NCBI GenBank assembly: GCA_011049385.1
Contig: DSBX01000223.1
Coordinates: 1 to 12,657 of the forward strand
DNA length: 12,657 bases
Origin: Caldifarciminota bacterium
GTDB lineage: Bacteria; Hydrothermota; Tepidihabitantia; Tepidihabitantales; Tepidihabitantaceae
Reading direction: 5' to 3'
The notes under the pieces are model-generated. The model searched no databases. It was not told the origin of the DNA and worked only from the letters and a program-made list of their open reading frames with translations. Of this stretch, positions 6,259 through 12,657 are shown one piece after another (within the stretch, counting starts at the first letter, position 1; every line of letters starts with the position of its first letter). The position numbers and the translations under genes were made by a program.

Positions 6259-6996
6259 ATGATGAATCTTCCTGCCGCCATCCGCACCCTCAAGGACGAG
6301 AGCGAAGCGGTGCTCGTGCCCGACGGCCCGTTTCCTTTCGGCATCGCCGCGGACCGGGTCGAGGCCCGGCTCGCCGAGCTCAAGCAGGAGGCCGAACCGC
6401 TGTTCGGCACCGAACTGCCGCCCCGCACCGTGACGATGCGGGTCTGCTACATTGACCGCGGGCCGGTCACCAACCGGCGGTACGAGCGTTTCATGGCCGC
6501 GACGAACCACCCATCGCCGCTCTACTGGCTGGACCCGAGGTGGAACCGCCCGGACCAGCCGGTCGTCGGCATCAGCTACCGCGACGCCGAGGCCTACGCG
6601 CGCTGGGCCGAGAAGCGCCTGCCGACCGAGGAGGAGTGGGAACGCGCCGCCCGCGGCACCGACGGCCGCACCTGGCCCTGGGGTGACGAGTTCCTGCCCC
6701 TGCACTGTAATTCGCGGGAGTTCGCCGCCGACCACACGACCGAGGTCGGCCGGTTCCGCGAGGGCGTAAGCCCGGTCGGCGCGCTGGATATGGCCGGCAA
6801 CGTCTGGGAGTTGACAACCGGCGACTGGGAGGGTTTCGGTAAGGCCATCCGCGGCGGGAGCTACGCCAACCCGGCCGCGTTCTGCCGCACGACCTGCCGC
6901 TGGGGAATTGACCCGGACCTGAAAGGCTCGACCTGGCTGGGCTTCCGCTGTGTGATGGACCTGGCCAAGGCCCGCATCTACGCCCGGCCCGCCTGA
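6259..6996 (+). CDS. SUMF1/formylglycine-generating-enzyme-fold protein
   Basis: A 245-residue protein with the FGE-sulfatase (SUMF1) domain: the substrate-loop phrase GPVTNRRYERFMAATNHPSP, then VGISYRDAEAYARWAEKRLPTEEEWERAARG, WPWGDEF, VGALDMAGNVWEL and the C-terminal IRGGSY...LGFRC. This fold oxidises sulfatase cysteines in true formylglycine-generating enzymes, but many bacterial members do other jobs. Set against human SUMF1 (GGSYMCHRSYC, from memory), the copper-binding first cysteine is Asn here (GGSYANPAAFC) while the second is kept, so canonical formylglycine activity is doubtful. There is no signal peptide and no sulfatase nearby. The start is the ATG pair at 6259/6262 directly behind a promoter; a longer in-frame opening overlapping ispG has no support. 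It converges on hisC with only 12 bases between stops. Confidence 0.85.
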   Translation: MMNLPAAIRTLKDESEAVLVPDGPFPFGIAADRVEARLAELKQEAEPLFGTELPPRTVTMRVCYIDRGPVTNRRYERFMAATNHPSPLYWLDPRWNRPDQPVVGISYRDAEAYARWAEKRLPTEEEWERAARGTDGRTWPWGDEFLPLHCNSREFAADHTTEVGRFREGVSPVGALDMAGNVWELTTGDWEGFGKAIRGGSYANPAAFCRTTCRWGIDPDLKGSTWLGFRCVMDLAKARIYARPA

Positions 6997-7008
6997 CCCG
7001 GCCCGCGG

Positions 7009-8145
7009 CTAGTCGCCGGCGCGCTGGATGTCGGCGAGGACCGCGGTCAGCGCCTTCACGAACCGCTTGTTCTGGGGCTGGGTGCCGATCGTTACCCGGA
7101 GCGCGTTCGGGAAGCCGTACTGCTTGACCGGCCGGGTAATCACGCCGCGCTGTTGCAGTCCCTCGAACACGACCTGCGAGTCCACCGCGAAGTTGACGAG
7201 CAGGAAGTTGGTGAAGCTCGGGATGTAGAAGACCTTGAGCTGTTCGAGTTCCTTGCTCAGGTACTTGCGGCCCGCGTCCACCTGCTTCCGGCTCCGGGCG
7301 GCGTGAGCCTTGTCGTCCATCGCCGCGATCGCCGCGGCCTGGGCGGCGCGGTTGACGTTGAAGGGAATCCGGACCTTGCCGATGGTCTCGATTATCGCCG
7401 GCCGGGCGACGCCGTAGCCGACCCGGATGCCGGCGAGGCCGTATATCTTCGAGAAGGTGCGGAGAATCAGCACGTTGCGGTTGTCGTTGTAGTAGTCGAA
7501 CGAGCGCGGGTACTGCTTGCTGGTGATGTACTCGGCATAGGCCTCGTCAATGATGACCAGCACCTGGGGCGGGACCGCGCGGATGAACGCGTCCAGCTCG
7601 CGCCTGGTCGTCATCGTCCCTATCGGGTTCATCGGGTTGTCGAGGTAGACGATGCGGGTGCGCTCGCCGATGTTCTCGAGCATCCGGTCGAGGTCGTGGC
7701 GGTACTCCTTGGTCGGGATCTCGCGCAGGCGGCAGTCCATCACCATCGAACCGACCTTGGCCATGATGAACGAACCCGAGGACATCAGCAGTTCGTCTTC
7801 GGGCCGGAGGTAGGCGAGGCAGGCCATCATTATCAGCTCGACCGAGCCGTTGCCGACCAGCACCGATTCCATGTCCACCCGGTGCCGCTTGGCCAGCCGC
7901 TCGCGCAGGATGTGGCAGGAGTCCTCGGGGTAGAGGTTCAGCCTGCCGAGCTCGCGCCGGAGCGCGGCCAAAGCCTTGGCCGACGGGCCGAGCGGGTTCT
8001 CGTTCGAGGCCAGCTTGTCGATCGGCCCGCGCAGGCCCAGCTCGCGGACGACCTGTTCGGTCGGCTTGCCCGGCTTGTAAGGGCGGATCGAATCAATGTT
8101 CGGTCGGGGTGTCGGGTACTGTCCGGAGTTCATGTCCGGTTGCAT
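7009..8145 (-). CDS. hisC: Histidinol-phosphate aminotransferase family (PLP fold type I)
   Basis: A 378-residue class I/II aminotransferase closest in style to HisC, which makes histidinol phosphate from imidazole-acetol phosphate and glutamate. Visible motifs are ASNENPLGPS (46-55), VLVGNGSVELI (95-105), the DNPMNPIGT phosphate-side loop (169-177, where NPNNPTGT is usual), Asp200 in IIDEAYAEY, and the PLP lysine Lys233 in RTFSKIYGLAGIRVGYG with Arg241. The ATG at 8145 has a textbook ribosome binding site (AAGGAGG) and lies inside the last codons of the flippase-like gene, overlapping it by 53 bases. No other his genes are near; the partners are lipid-linked sugar genes. A different substrate (phenylalanine/tyrosine precursors or an amino-sugar-like ketone) is therefore possible, and the symbol reflects the family rather than proven specificity. 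Confidence 0.88.
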   Translation of the reverse strand: MQPDMNSGQYPTPRPNIDSIRPYKPGKPTEQVVRELGLRGPIDKLASNENPLGPSAKALAALRRELGRLNLYPEDSCHILRERLAKRHRVDMESVLVGNGSVELIMMACLAYLRPEDELLMSSGSFIMAKVGSMVMDCRLREIPTKEYRHDLDRMLENIGERTRIVYLDNPMNPIGTMTTRRELDAFIRAVPPQVLVIIDEAYAEYITSKQYPRSFDYYNDNRNVLILRTFSKIYGLAGIRVGYGVARPAIIETIGKVRIPFNVNRAAQAAAIAAMDDKAHAARSRKQVDAGRKYLSKELEQLKVFYIPSFTNFLLVNFAVDSQVVFEGLQQRGVITRPVKQYGFPNALRVTIGTQPQNKRFVKALTAVLADIQRAGD

Positions 8146-9208
8146 TGTTTACCTCCTTGGTCCGGTTCAGGAGCGCACCGGCGTCGTTGCCGGCGGCCCG
8201 GTCCGGCTGGCGGCGCATCACCGCGAAGATGATGCCGCCGGTCAGCGCGAAGGTCAGATCGAGCGCCAGGAAAAGCAGTGCCGCGGCCAGCGCCAGTTCC
8301 GGCGCGAGGCGGCCGGCAAGCCAGTCGGGCGTGAAGAACAGCACGAACGCCCATTCCCGCACGCCCAGCCCGCCGATCGTCGGGATGTTGACGACGATGT
8401 TGAGTAGCGGGATGAAGACGAAGTAGTAGGCGACCGGCACCGTGCCGCCGAGCGCGGCCGCGACGCTTGCCCAGCTCGCGGCCAGCGCCGCCTGCACGCC
8501 GATGCCGGACAGGAAGCTCAACCTCAGCGCCCGGGGCTGGTGGCGGTAGGCCTTGACCGCCGTGTAGACCGAGTCGAGCCGCTCGCCCAGCCGCAGGAAG
8601 CGCACCCGGCCGAACACCCGCATCGCCAGCCGGTGGGCGAAGTCGTTGAAGGACACCAGCGTCAGCAGGGTGAGCAGGGCCAGCCCGGCCAGGAGCGGCA
8701 GGATGATGCCGAAGCCGCGGAAGGTGAGGCCGGCCAGCGGCAGTTCCAGGCTCCGCGCCCCGGCGTCGAAGGCGAACAGGCCCAGCGCCACCGCCACCGC
8801 CAGGAAGAGCAGGCTCACGAAGCCGATGAGCCGGTCGAGCAGGGTCGCCGAGAGCGCATCCGGCGCCCGGCCCTTCGGCGCGGTGTAGGTCACCCGGAAC
8901 AGGTCGCCGCCGATCGAGGTCGGCAGGAGCTTGCAGAAGAAGAGCGAGAGCGTGAACACCCGGGCCAGGTACCAGGTCGAGAACGAGAGCCGGCGCGCGG
9001 CCAGCAGAATCTGCCAGCGCCAGCTCGAAATGATGATGAAGACGACGTACCAGCCTGCGGCCAGCACCAGCGGCCAGGGCCGGACCCGGGCGATGATCCG
9101 GCCGACCTCGGGCAGTTTGTCGCGGAAGATGTAGAGCAGGAGACCGAGCAGGAACGCGGACAGCAGGACCCGGCCGACCGTGCCCGCCCACCGCCGCCGG
9201 CCGCTCAC
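8093..9208 (-). CDS. Flippase-like integral membrane protein (lysylphosphatidylglycerol synthase TM-region / UPF0104 family)
   Basis: A 371-residue polytopic membrane protein with about eight hydrophobic segments (near residues 10-28, 45-64, 84-98, 126-150, 164-190, 230-250, 258-288 and 305-333). It has the family marks LPTSIGGDLFRV (about 96-107), LLDRLIGF (123-130) and NIPTIGGLGVREWAF (about 276-290). Members related to the transmembrane part of MprF/AglD often sit beside dolichol- or polyprenyl-phosphate sugar transferases and are thought to move or hold lipid-linked intermediates. Its GTG start (9208) overlaps the TGA of the glycosyltransferase in a GTGA arrangement. The hydrophilic tail after about residue 335 overlaps the start of hisC in another frame. 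No synthase domain is fused, so lysyl transfer to lipid is not expected. Confidence 0.85.
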   Translation of the reverse strand: MSGRRRWAGTVGRVLLSAFLLGLLLYIFRDKLPEVGRIIARVRPWPLVLAAGWYVVFIIISSWRWQILLAARRLSFSTWYLARVFTLSLFFCKLLPTSIGGDLFRVTYTAPKGRAPDALSATLLDRLIGFVSLLFLAVAVALGLFAFDAGARSLELPLAGLTFRGFGIILPLLAGLALLTLLTLVSFNDFAHRLAMRVFGRVRFLRLGERLDSVYTAVKAYRHQPRALRLSFLSGIGVQAALAASWASVAAALGGTVPVAYYFVFIPLLNIVVNIPTIGGLGVREWAFVLFFTPDWLAGRLAPELALAAALLFLALDLTFALTGGIIFAVMRRQPDRAAGNDAGALLNRTKEVNNATGHELRTVPDTPTEH

Positions 9209-10221
9209 TCTCCGCCCTCGCGTTCCCGGCGCCGGAGCCGCTGTTCGATATCCTCGAGCCGGTCGCCCAGCATCGCCAGCGTCTCGCCCAGGAAGCCGGC
9301 CGCGAAGAACAGCACCCCGGCCAGCACCAGCAGTATCACCAGGTACAAGAGGGGCCTGAAGCCGTGGCCGAACAGGCGCAGGATTATCGCCAGCAGGCCG
9401 ACCAGGAAACCGGCCGACAGCGAAACCGTCCCGAGCGTGCCGAAGTAGAGCATCGGCTTGCGCATGAAGGTAAGCTGGAACCCGACCGCAATCAGGTCGA
9501 AGAAGCCGATGAGCACCCGGAACGGGCTCGAGTACTTGGGCGTGCCGTGCAGGCGCGGCCGGAGCAGGACCGGGATCTCGGTCACCGAGAATCCCCGGGC
9601 CGCGGCCAGCGGCACGATGTAGCGGTGCCAGTCCTTGCGCAAATGCACGCCCTCGAGCACCTCGCGCCGGAAGGTCTTGAGCGCGTTGATGTCGCGCACC
9701 CGGAGCCCGAACACCAGCCGCGCCAGCCGGTTGTAGACCGCGGACACGAACCGCTTGTCGTACTGGCCGCGCTTCTCGCCGGTGACGAGGTCGAAACCCT
9801 CGCGCACCTTGTCCGCCTGCCGGATGACGTCGTCGGGGTCGAACTGCAGGTCCGCGTCGAATACCGAGATGATGCTTCCCCGCGCGGCCGCGAGGCCGGT
9901 GACGATCGCCGCGGTCTTGCCCAGGTTGCGGACGTGGCGGCAGGAGACCAGGAACGGGTGCTTCTCGAGCAGTCGGGCGACGACTTCGCGGGTGCCGTCG
10001 GTCGAGCCGTCATCCACCAGCACGACCTCGAAACCCGGCGGCGTCTTTTCGGCAATCTCGGCCAGCAGGGGTTCTAAGTTCTCCGCCTCGTTGTAGGCGG
10101 GAACGATATACGACAGTTCGACCGCCGGAGGCGCTTCCGTGGTCGCGTCCCCGGTCGGGACGGCGGGTTCTTGATATGACATTGCTTCTGCGGGCACCGC
10201 CGAACCGGAATCCGGACTCAA
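9205..10221 (-). CDS. GT2 glycosyltransferase, polyprenyl/dolichol-phosphate sugar synthase type, with two C-terminal membrane helices
   Basis: The catalytic domain starts at about residue 36 (LSYIVPAYNEAENLEPLL). It carries VVLVDDGSTDGT (67-77), RNLGKTAAIVTGL (98-110), the metal-binding DAD at 122-124 (VFDADLQFDPDD) and KDWHRY (196-201), the pattern of DPM1/GtrB/ArnC-like enzymes that load a sugar onto polyprenyl phosphate. Two hydrophobic stretches at about 256-283 and 289-315 anchor it, and a charged coiled tail (RLEDIEQRLRRREREGGE) ends it. The start is uncertain. TTG at 10221 lies ten bases behind the -10 box, while an ATG at 10182 has only a weak AGAAG upstream; the first 35 residues are low-complexity and unconserved either way. 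It heads an operon with the flippase-like gene and hisC. Confidence 0.9.
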   Translation of the reverse strand: MSPDSGSAVPAEAMSYQEPAVPTGDATTEAPPAVELSYIVPAYNEAENLEPLLAEIAEKTPPGFEVVLVDDGSTDGTREVVARLLEKHPFLVSCRHVRNLGKTAAIVTGLAAARGSIISVFDADLQFDPDDVIRQADKVREGFDLVTGEKRGQYDKRFVSAVYNRLARLVFGLRVRDINALKTFRREVLEGVHLRKDWHRYIVPLAAARGFSVTEIPVLLRPRLHGTPKYSSPFRVLIGFFDLIAVGFQLTFMRKPMLYFGTLGTVSLSAGFLVGLLAIILRLFGHGFRPLLYLVILLVLAGVLFFAAGFLGETLAMLGDRLEDIEQRLRRREREGGE

Positions 10222-10231
10222 TGCCCGGGTG

Positions 10232-10259
10232 AATATACCCGGACTGCGAGGTTTGTCAA
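10232..10259 (-). promoter_or_regulatory. Promoter of the GT2-flippase-hisC operon (TTGACA-16-TATATT)
   Basis: On the minus strand TTGACA (10259-10254) and TATATT (10237-10232) have a 16-base spacer, near consensus. The start of transcription should fall at about 10225, a few bases before the TTG at 10221 and about 43 bases before the alternative ATG at 10182. It lies in a locally A+T-rich gap of 108 bases after the nitroreductase gene. Confidence 0.75.
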
Positions 10260-10329
10260 TAAGGAATGTGACCGGTCCGGGCGTAGCCAGGGAGAGGTCT
10301 TATCAGGTAAGATACTGAAAAGAGTTGGC

Positions 10330-10878
10330 TTAAGTCTCCATCCGGCGGTTCTGGTCCTGTCCTGTGGTCCGGCCCCAGTTCTCCGGCCGGACCTTGTCCG
10401 GGTCGTACCGGGTCCGGGGCGACGGGCTTTCGGCCGGGTGGCCGACCGCGATGAGGCACAGCAGGCCGAAATCTTCGGGCAGGCCGAGATACTGCTTGAG
10501 CGCATCTTCTCTTTCCGCCCGCGGGTGCACGCCCAGCCAGACCGCGCCCAGGCCGAGCATCGCGGCCGCGACGAGGATGTTCTCCGTCGCGGCCGCGCAA
10601 TCCTGGACCCAGAAGTCCGCGTTGACCTTTCTGTCGCCGCAGACCGCGATGCAGGCCCCGGCGGTCTTCAGCATCTGCGCGTAGGGATGAATCCCGGCCA
10701 GCCGGTCCAACCGCTCGCGCCCGGTCACGACCACGAACCGCCACGGCTGAAGGTCCCGGGCGCTGGGCGCGGCCATCGCCGCCTCGAGCAGGGCGCGGAG
10801 GTCCGCCTCGGCCACCGGCGCGCCGGTGTATCGTCGCACACTGCGCCGGGCGAAGAGCGCTTTGAGCCTGGGGTCCAT
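10330..10878 (-). CDS. Nitroreductase-family FMN oxidoreductase
   Basis: A 182-residue NAD(P)H:FMN oxidoreductase-like protein. FARRSVRRYTGAPV (residues 9-22) is the FMN-phosphate arginine motif; MAAPSARDLQPWRFVVVTG (about 34-52) is the second flavin contact, with Asp where Asn is common; and AAATENILVAAAMLGLGAVWLGV (about 99-121) is the conserved helix and strand, followed by LPEDFGLLCLIAVGHPAE. The physiological substrate cannot be read from sequence; relatives reduce nitroaromatics, quinones, flavins or enones. The ATG at 10878 lies ten bases after the stop of the FG-GAP gene with no promoter between, so the two are co-transcribed. Longer openings upstream are only the shadow of that gene. 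The ribosome binding site is weak, which suggests coupling to translation of the upstream frame. Confidence 0.88.
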   Translation of the reverse strand: MDPRLKALFARRSVRRYTGAPVAEADLRALLEAAMAAPSARDLQPWRFVVVTGRERLDRLAGIHPYAQMLKTAGACIAVCGDRKVNADFWVQDCAAATENILVAAAMLGLGAVWLGVHPRAEREDALKQYLGLPEDFGLLCLIAVGHPAESPSPRTRYDPDKVRPENWGRTTGQDQNRRMET

Positions 10879-10888
10879 CAACCCCGGC

Positions 10889-12100
10889 TCAGCGTGCCAG
10901 CACCAGCCGGGCGGTCCGGCTCTCTTCGCCGCCGGTGAGGCGGGCGAAGTAGGCCCCGGCCGCAAGACGCCGGCCGGACTCGTCGGTGCCGTCCCAGACG
11001 ATGACGCCCTCACCCGCGACCGTACGGTTCCAGACCGCTCTGCCCAGCGCATCGAACACCTCGAGCCGGCCGGGTCGGCCGAGCGCCCAGCGGAACCGCA
11101 CCGGCCGGCCGGGCACCGGCCCGACCTCGAACCGGTCCGGCACCGGCGGCGGCGCCTCCTCGACCCCGACCTGCTCGACGCCGAGGTAGAGCGCAACGTG
11201 GCCTTCATAGGTCCCGAGCAGGAAGTCGGTGACCCCGTCGTTGTTCCAGTCTCCGAACCCGACCCGGGAACCGGCGGCGTTGCCGAACGTGTAGCGTATC
11301 GGCGTGCCGTCTTCCAGCTTCAGCGTTTCCCCGGCCGCGAACTCGGGCGCGCCGGGCGTGCCGGTGTTCCGGAAGAAGTGGATGTAGCCGCCGTTCTCGC
11401 CCGCGACCAGGTCCCAGAGCCCGTCGCCGTCAAGGTCGAAGATGTACGGGTTGACCCGGTAGAGGTTGATGGGCGCACCGCCCGCCTGCACCGGCTCGTA
11501 GTCCTGGAACACCGGCCAGGTATCCGAGGTCTGGTTCAGGTAGATTCTTATCTCATAGGCCTCACGGCCCAGGACGACGTCCTTCATCCCGTCGTTGTCC
11601 CAGTCCACCACCGCCGGCTGGGAGTTGGCGCCGACCGTCCAGACCGTGCCGTCGAGCAGTTGATACTGCTTGTGCGCGGTCATCTCGCCGAGCGAGTCGC
11701 GGATGAAGACGTTGAAGAAGCCGCTCCGGTCACCGGAGATGAGGTCCGGGATGCCGTCCGAGTTCCAGTCCACAACCTGTGGACACGAGCCGACACATCA
11801 GCCATACGGAAGCTGGATGATCTGGCTGTCGGCGTGCAGGTACTCATAGCTTGCGAACACCGGCGCCGAATCCTCGCCCACGTTCTCGAAGTAGGCAATC
11901 TGGCCGTAGGAGAACTGGCCGACGACCATATCCTTCTTGCCGTCATCGTTCCAGTCGAACATCACCGGCGCGGTGTAGTAGCCGAGGTCAATCGGCGTCC
12001 CGCCGGACTCGATTCTGACCGGCCCGCGGAACCGCGGCACCTGTCCGAACGCCGGCACCGCGACGGCCAGTGCGGCGATGAGGACCACTGCTGTTTTCAT
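10889..12100 (-). CDS. Secreted FG-GAP/VCBS propeller protein with FlgD-type C-terminus and one in-frame TGA: candidate selenoprotein
   Basis: Read through one TGA (11800-11798, codon 101), this is a single 403-residue protein. The ATG at 12100 follows AAAGGAG. Residues 1-19 are a signal peptide (MKTAVVLIAALAVAVPAFG). Five FG-GAP-like repeats follow, each with a calcium-loop motif: FDWNDDGKKDMVVG and VVDWNSDGIPDLISG flank the TGA, then VVDWDNDGMKDVVLG, FDLDGDGLWDLVAG and GDWNNDGVTDFLLG. The last 80 or so residues are a FlgD-Ig-like domain (LEVFDALGRAVW, GRRLAAGAYFARL) of the kind used as a T9SS sorting signal. The frame is intact on both sides of the TGA, and the only cysteines in the chain are at 102 and 106, giving U-C-V-G-S-C. 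A SECIS-like hairpin follows the TGA. If the TGA is a plain stop, the product is a 100-residue stub and the gene is a pseudogene. The FG-GAP and FlgD assignments are firm; selenocysteine is an inference. Confidence 0.7.
11768..11784 (-). promoter_or_regulatory. Candidate bacterial SECIS element
   Basis: On the minus strand GTCCACA pairs perfectly with TGTGGAC around a GGT triloop (GTCCACAGGTTGTGGAC). It begins 13 bases after the in-frame TGA, placing GGU at +21 to +23; in E. coli fdhF the GGU is at about +19 to +21 by my recollection. Bacterial SECIS elements are small hairpins of this kind, with G in the apical loop, lying just behind the UGA and read by SelB. The arms use CCA (the only CCA codon I find in the gene) and GTT (one of two), in a gene that otherwise prefers CCG/CCC and GTC/GTG. 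The bulged U of the E. coli element is absent. Confidence 0.55.
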
Positions 12101-12137
12101 CGTGTCTCCTTTCGGGCGCTCCACCGCCCGGACCACG

Positions 12138-12166
12138 ATTATCTCCGGCCCGACCGGGCCTGTCAA
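12138..12166 (-). promoter_or_regulatory. Promoter of the FG-GAP gene (TTGACA-17-GATAAT)
   Basis: TTGACA (12166-12161) and GATAAT (12143-12138) are 17 bases apart on the minus strand. The -35 box contains the stop codon of the PPIase gene (TGA, 12165-12163). Transcription from about 12131 gives a leader of about 30 bases with AAAGGAG before the ATG at 12100. Confidence 0.75.
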
Positions 12167-12657
12167 GCGCCGCGGTCGAGCCTGAGTACGAACACCCGGC
12201 CCGCGCGCCGGGCCAGGTACGCCTCGAGCCGTTCCTGCAGTCTCTGCTGTTGCAGGTATCCCCTGATCATCTCCTGCATCTCGGCGAAACCGAGCATCCG
12301 CTCGTCCTGACGGTCCACGACCTTGACAAGATGATAGCCGTGTTCGGAGAGCACCGGCTCGGAGACCGCGCCCGAATCCAGCCCGGCCACGACCGAATCG
12401 AACGGCGATGAAAGACCTTCGATGAGGAACTCGCCCAGGAAACCGCCTTCCTCCGCGGTCGCCGGGTCCGCCGAATGCGCCCAGGCCAGCGAGTCGAAGG
12501 CCGCGCCGGCCAGTGCCAGCCGCCGAAGTTCCTGCGCCCGGTTGCGCGCCCGCAGGGTATCGGCCCGGCCCAGCGGCACCCGGATGAGAATCGTCCGCAG
12601 GCGCACCCGTGTCCCGTCCCGGGCCTCGAGCCGGACCATCAGGTATCCTTCGCGGCC
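12163..12657 (-). CDS. Parvulin-type peptidyl-prolyl isomerase, C-terminal part (partial, runs off right edge)
   Basis: The frame is open from the window edge to 12163 (about 164 codons visible). It carries a PpiC/rotamase domain: ILIRVPLGRADTLRARNRAQEL begins the fold (where HILI is usual in parvulins), then AGAAFDSLAWAHSADP, AEEGGFLGEF and SEPVLSEHGYHLVKVVDR, the standard parvulin segments. A charged helix (QEMIRGYLQQQRLQERLEAYL) and FVLRL end it. This arrangement matches the C-terminal section of SurA/PrsA-like chaperones that help envelope proteins fold after export, which would suit the secreted propeller gene downstream. An internal ATG at 12639 is not the start, because the frame continues upstream. 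The active-site His at the front of the domain appears replaced by Thr (RTILI), so isomerase activity may be weak. Confidence 0.85.
   Translation of the reverse strand, partial: GREGYLMVRLEARDGTRVRLRTILIRVPLGRADTLRARNRAQELRRLALAGAAFDSLAWAHSADPATAEEGGFLGEFLIEGLSSPFDSVVAGLDSGAVSEPVLSEHGYHLVKVVDRQDERMLGFAEMQEMIRGYLQQQRLQERLEAYLARRAGRVFVLRLDRGA

Noticed and set aside
4130..6428. Very long open frames on the minus strand across murA and ispG
   Set aside because: They are composition shadows of G+C-rich genes: Ala/Arg/Gly/Pro-rich, no homology signature, and opposite two unmistakable enzymes.
6997..7020. Bidirectional terminator between the SUMF1 gene and hisC
   Set aside because: Only 12 bases separate the stops, and I see no convincing stem with a U-run on either strand.
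7153..9448. Long plus-strand open frames opposite hisC, flippase and GT2
   Set aside because: They are low-complexity, Gln/Arg/Ala-rich translations antisense to well-recognised genes, with no ribosome binding site or motifs.
10298..10312. TCTTA-TCAGG-TAAGA hairpin after the nitroreductase gene as a terminator
   Set aside because: The stem has only five weak pairs and no U-tract follows on the minus strand.
11798..11800. TGA reassigned to Trp or Gly throughout the genome
   Set aside because: TGA is the apparent stop of many genes here (cas6, ispG, SUMF1, hsp20, GT2, PPIase), each followed by loss of homology, so the standard code applies.
11798..12166. Treating the two FG-GAP halves as separate genes
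   Set aside because: They are in the same frame, separated only by one TGA, and the first half has the sole signal peptide. The second half would start at a GTG inside a repeat, with no ribosome binding site.
1..12657. CRISPR array, tRNA, rRNA or insertion sequence in the window
   Set aside because: I found no regularly spaced direct repeats, tRNA cloverleaf, rRNA stretch, transposase motif or terminal inverted repeats; the only tandem repeats are the coding blades of the PQQ gene.

Overview
The window is G+C-rich (roughly two thirds G+C by eye) bacterial DNA. It carries housekeeping genes (murA, ispG, hisC-like, hsp20), secreted beta-propeller proteins and part of a CRISPR-Cas operon. Several traits suggest an uncultured lineage near the FCB group or candidate phylum WOR-3: a C-terminal FlgD-Ig-like (T9SS-type) domain on a secreted FG-GAP/VCBS protein, a PKD-plus-PQQ-repeat secreted propeller, and sharp TTGACN/TATANT promoters in very GC-rich DNA. 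That placement is an inference from gene style, not proof.

Layout. (1) 1-1071, minus strand: the front end of a type I CRISPR operon. It has a clear promoter, a small remnant reading frame, cas6 of the Cmx6 type, and the first 92 codons of cas3 (HD domain), running off the left edge. (2) 1195-3831, plus strand: a promoter and a secreted PKD/PQQ eight-repeat propeller; a stand-alone FmdE-family protein with its own apparently leaderless promoter; hsp20; and a strong terminator. (3) 3851-6996, plus strand: murA overlapping ispG (peptidoglycan and isoprenoid precursor synthesis), then a SUMF1-fold protein with its own leaderless-type promoter. (4) 10259-7009, minus strand: a polyprenyl-phosphate-type GT2 glycosyltransferase, a flippase-like membrane protein and a HisC-like aminotransferase, overlapping as one operon that converges on the SUMF1 gene. 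(5) 12657-10330, minus strand: the C-terminal part of a parvulin PPIase, a secreted FG-GAP protein interrupted by one in-frame TGA, and a nitroreductase.

The most striking signal is in the FG-GAP gene. Its reading frame is intact on both sides of a single TGA (codon 101). Thirteen nucleotides after the TGA lies a perfect 7-bp hairpin with a GGU triloop, in the position expected of a bacterial SECIS element. The only two cysteines of the protein sit at +1 and +5 from the TGA (U-C-x-x-x-C). This makes it a candidate secreted selenoprotein of a type I do not know as described, with a nonsense-mutated pseudogene as the main alternative. Two other points deserve attention: the cas operon begins with what looks like a gene reduced by internal deletion to its two ends, and several genes appear to be transcribed as leaderless mRNAs from near-identical promoters.
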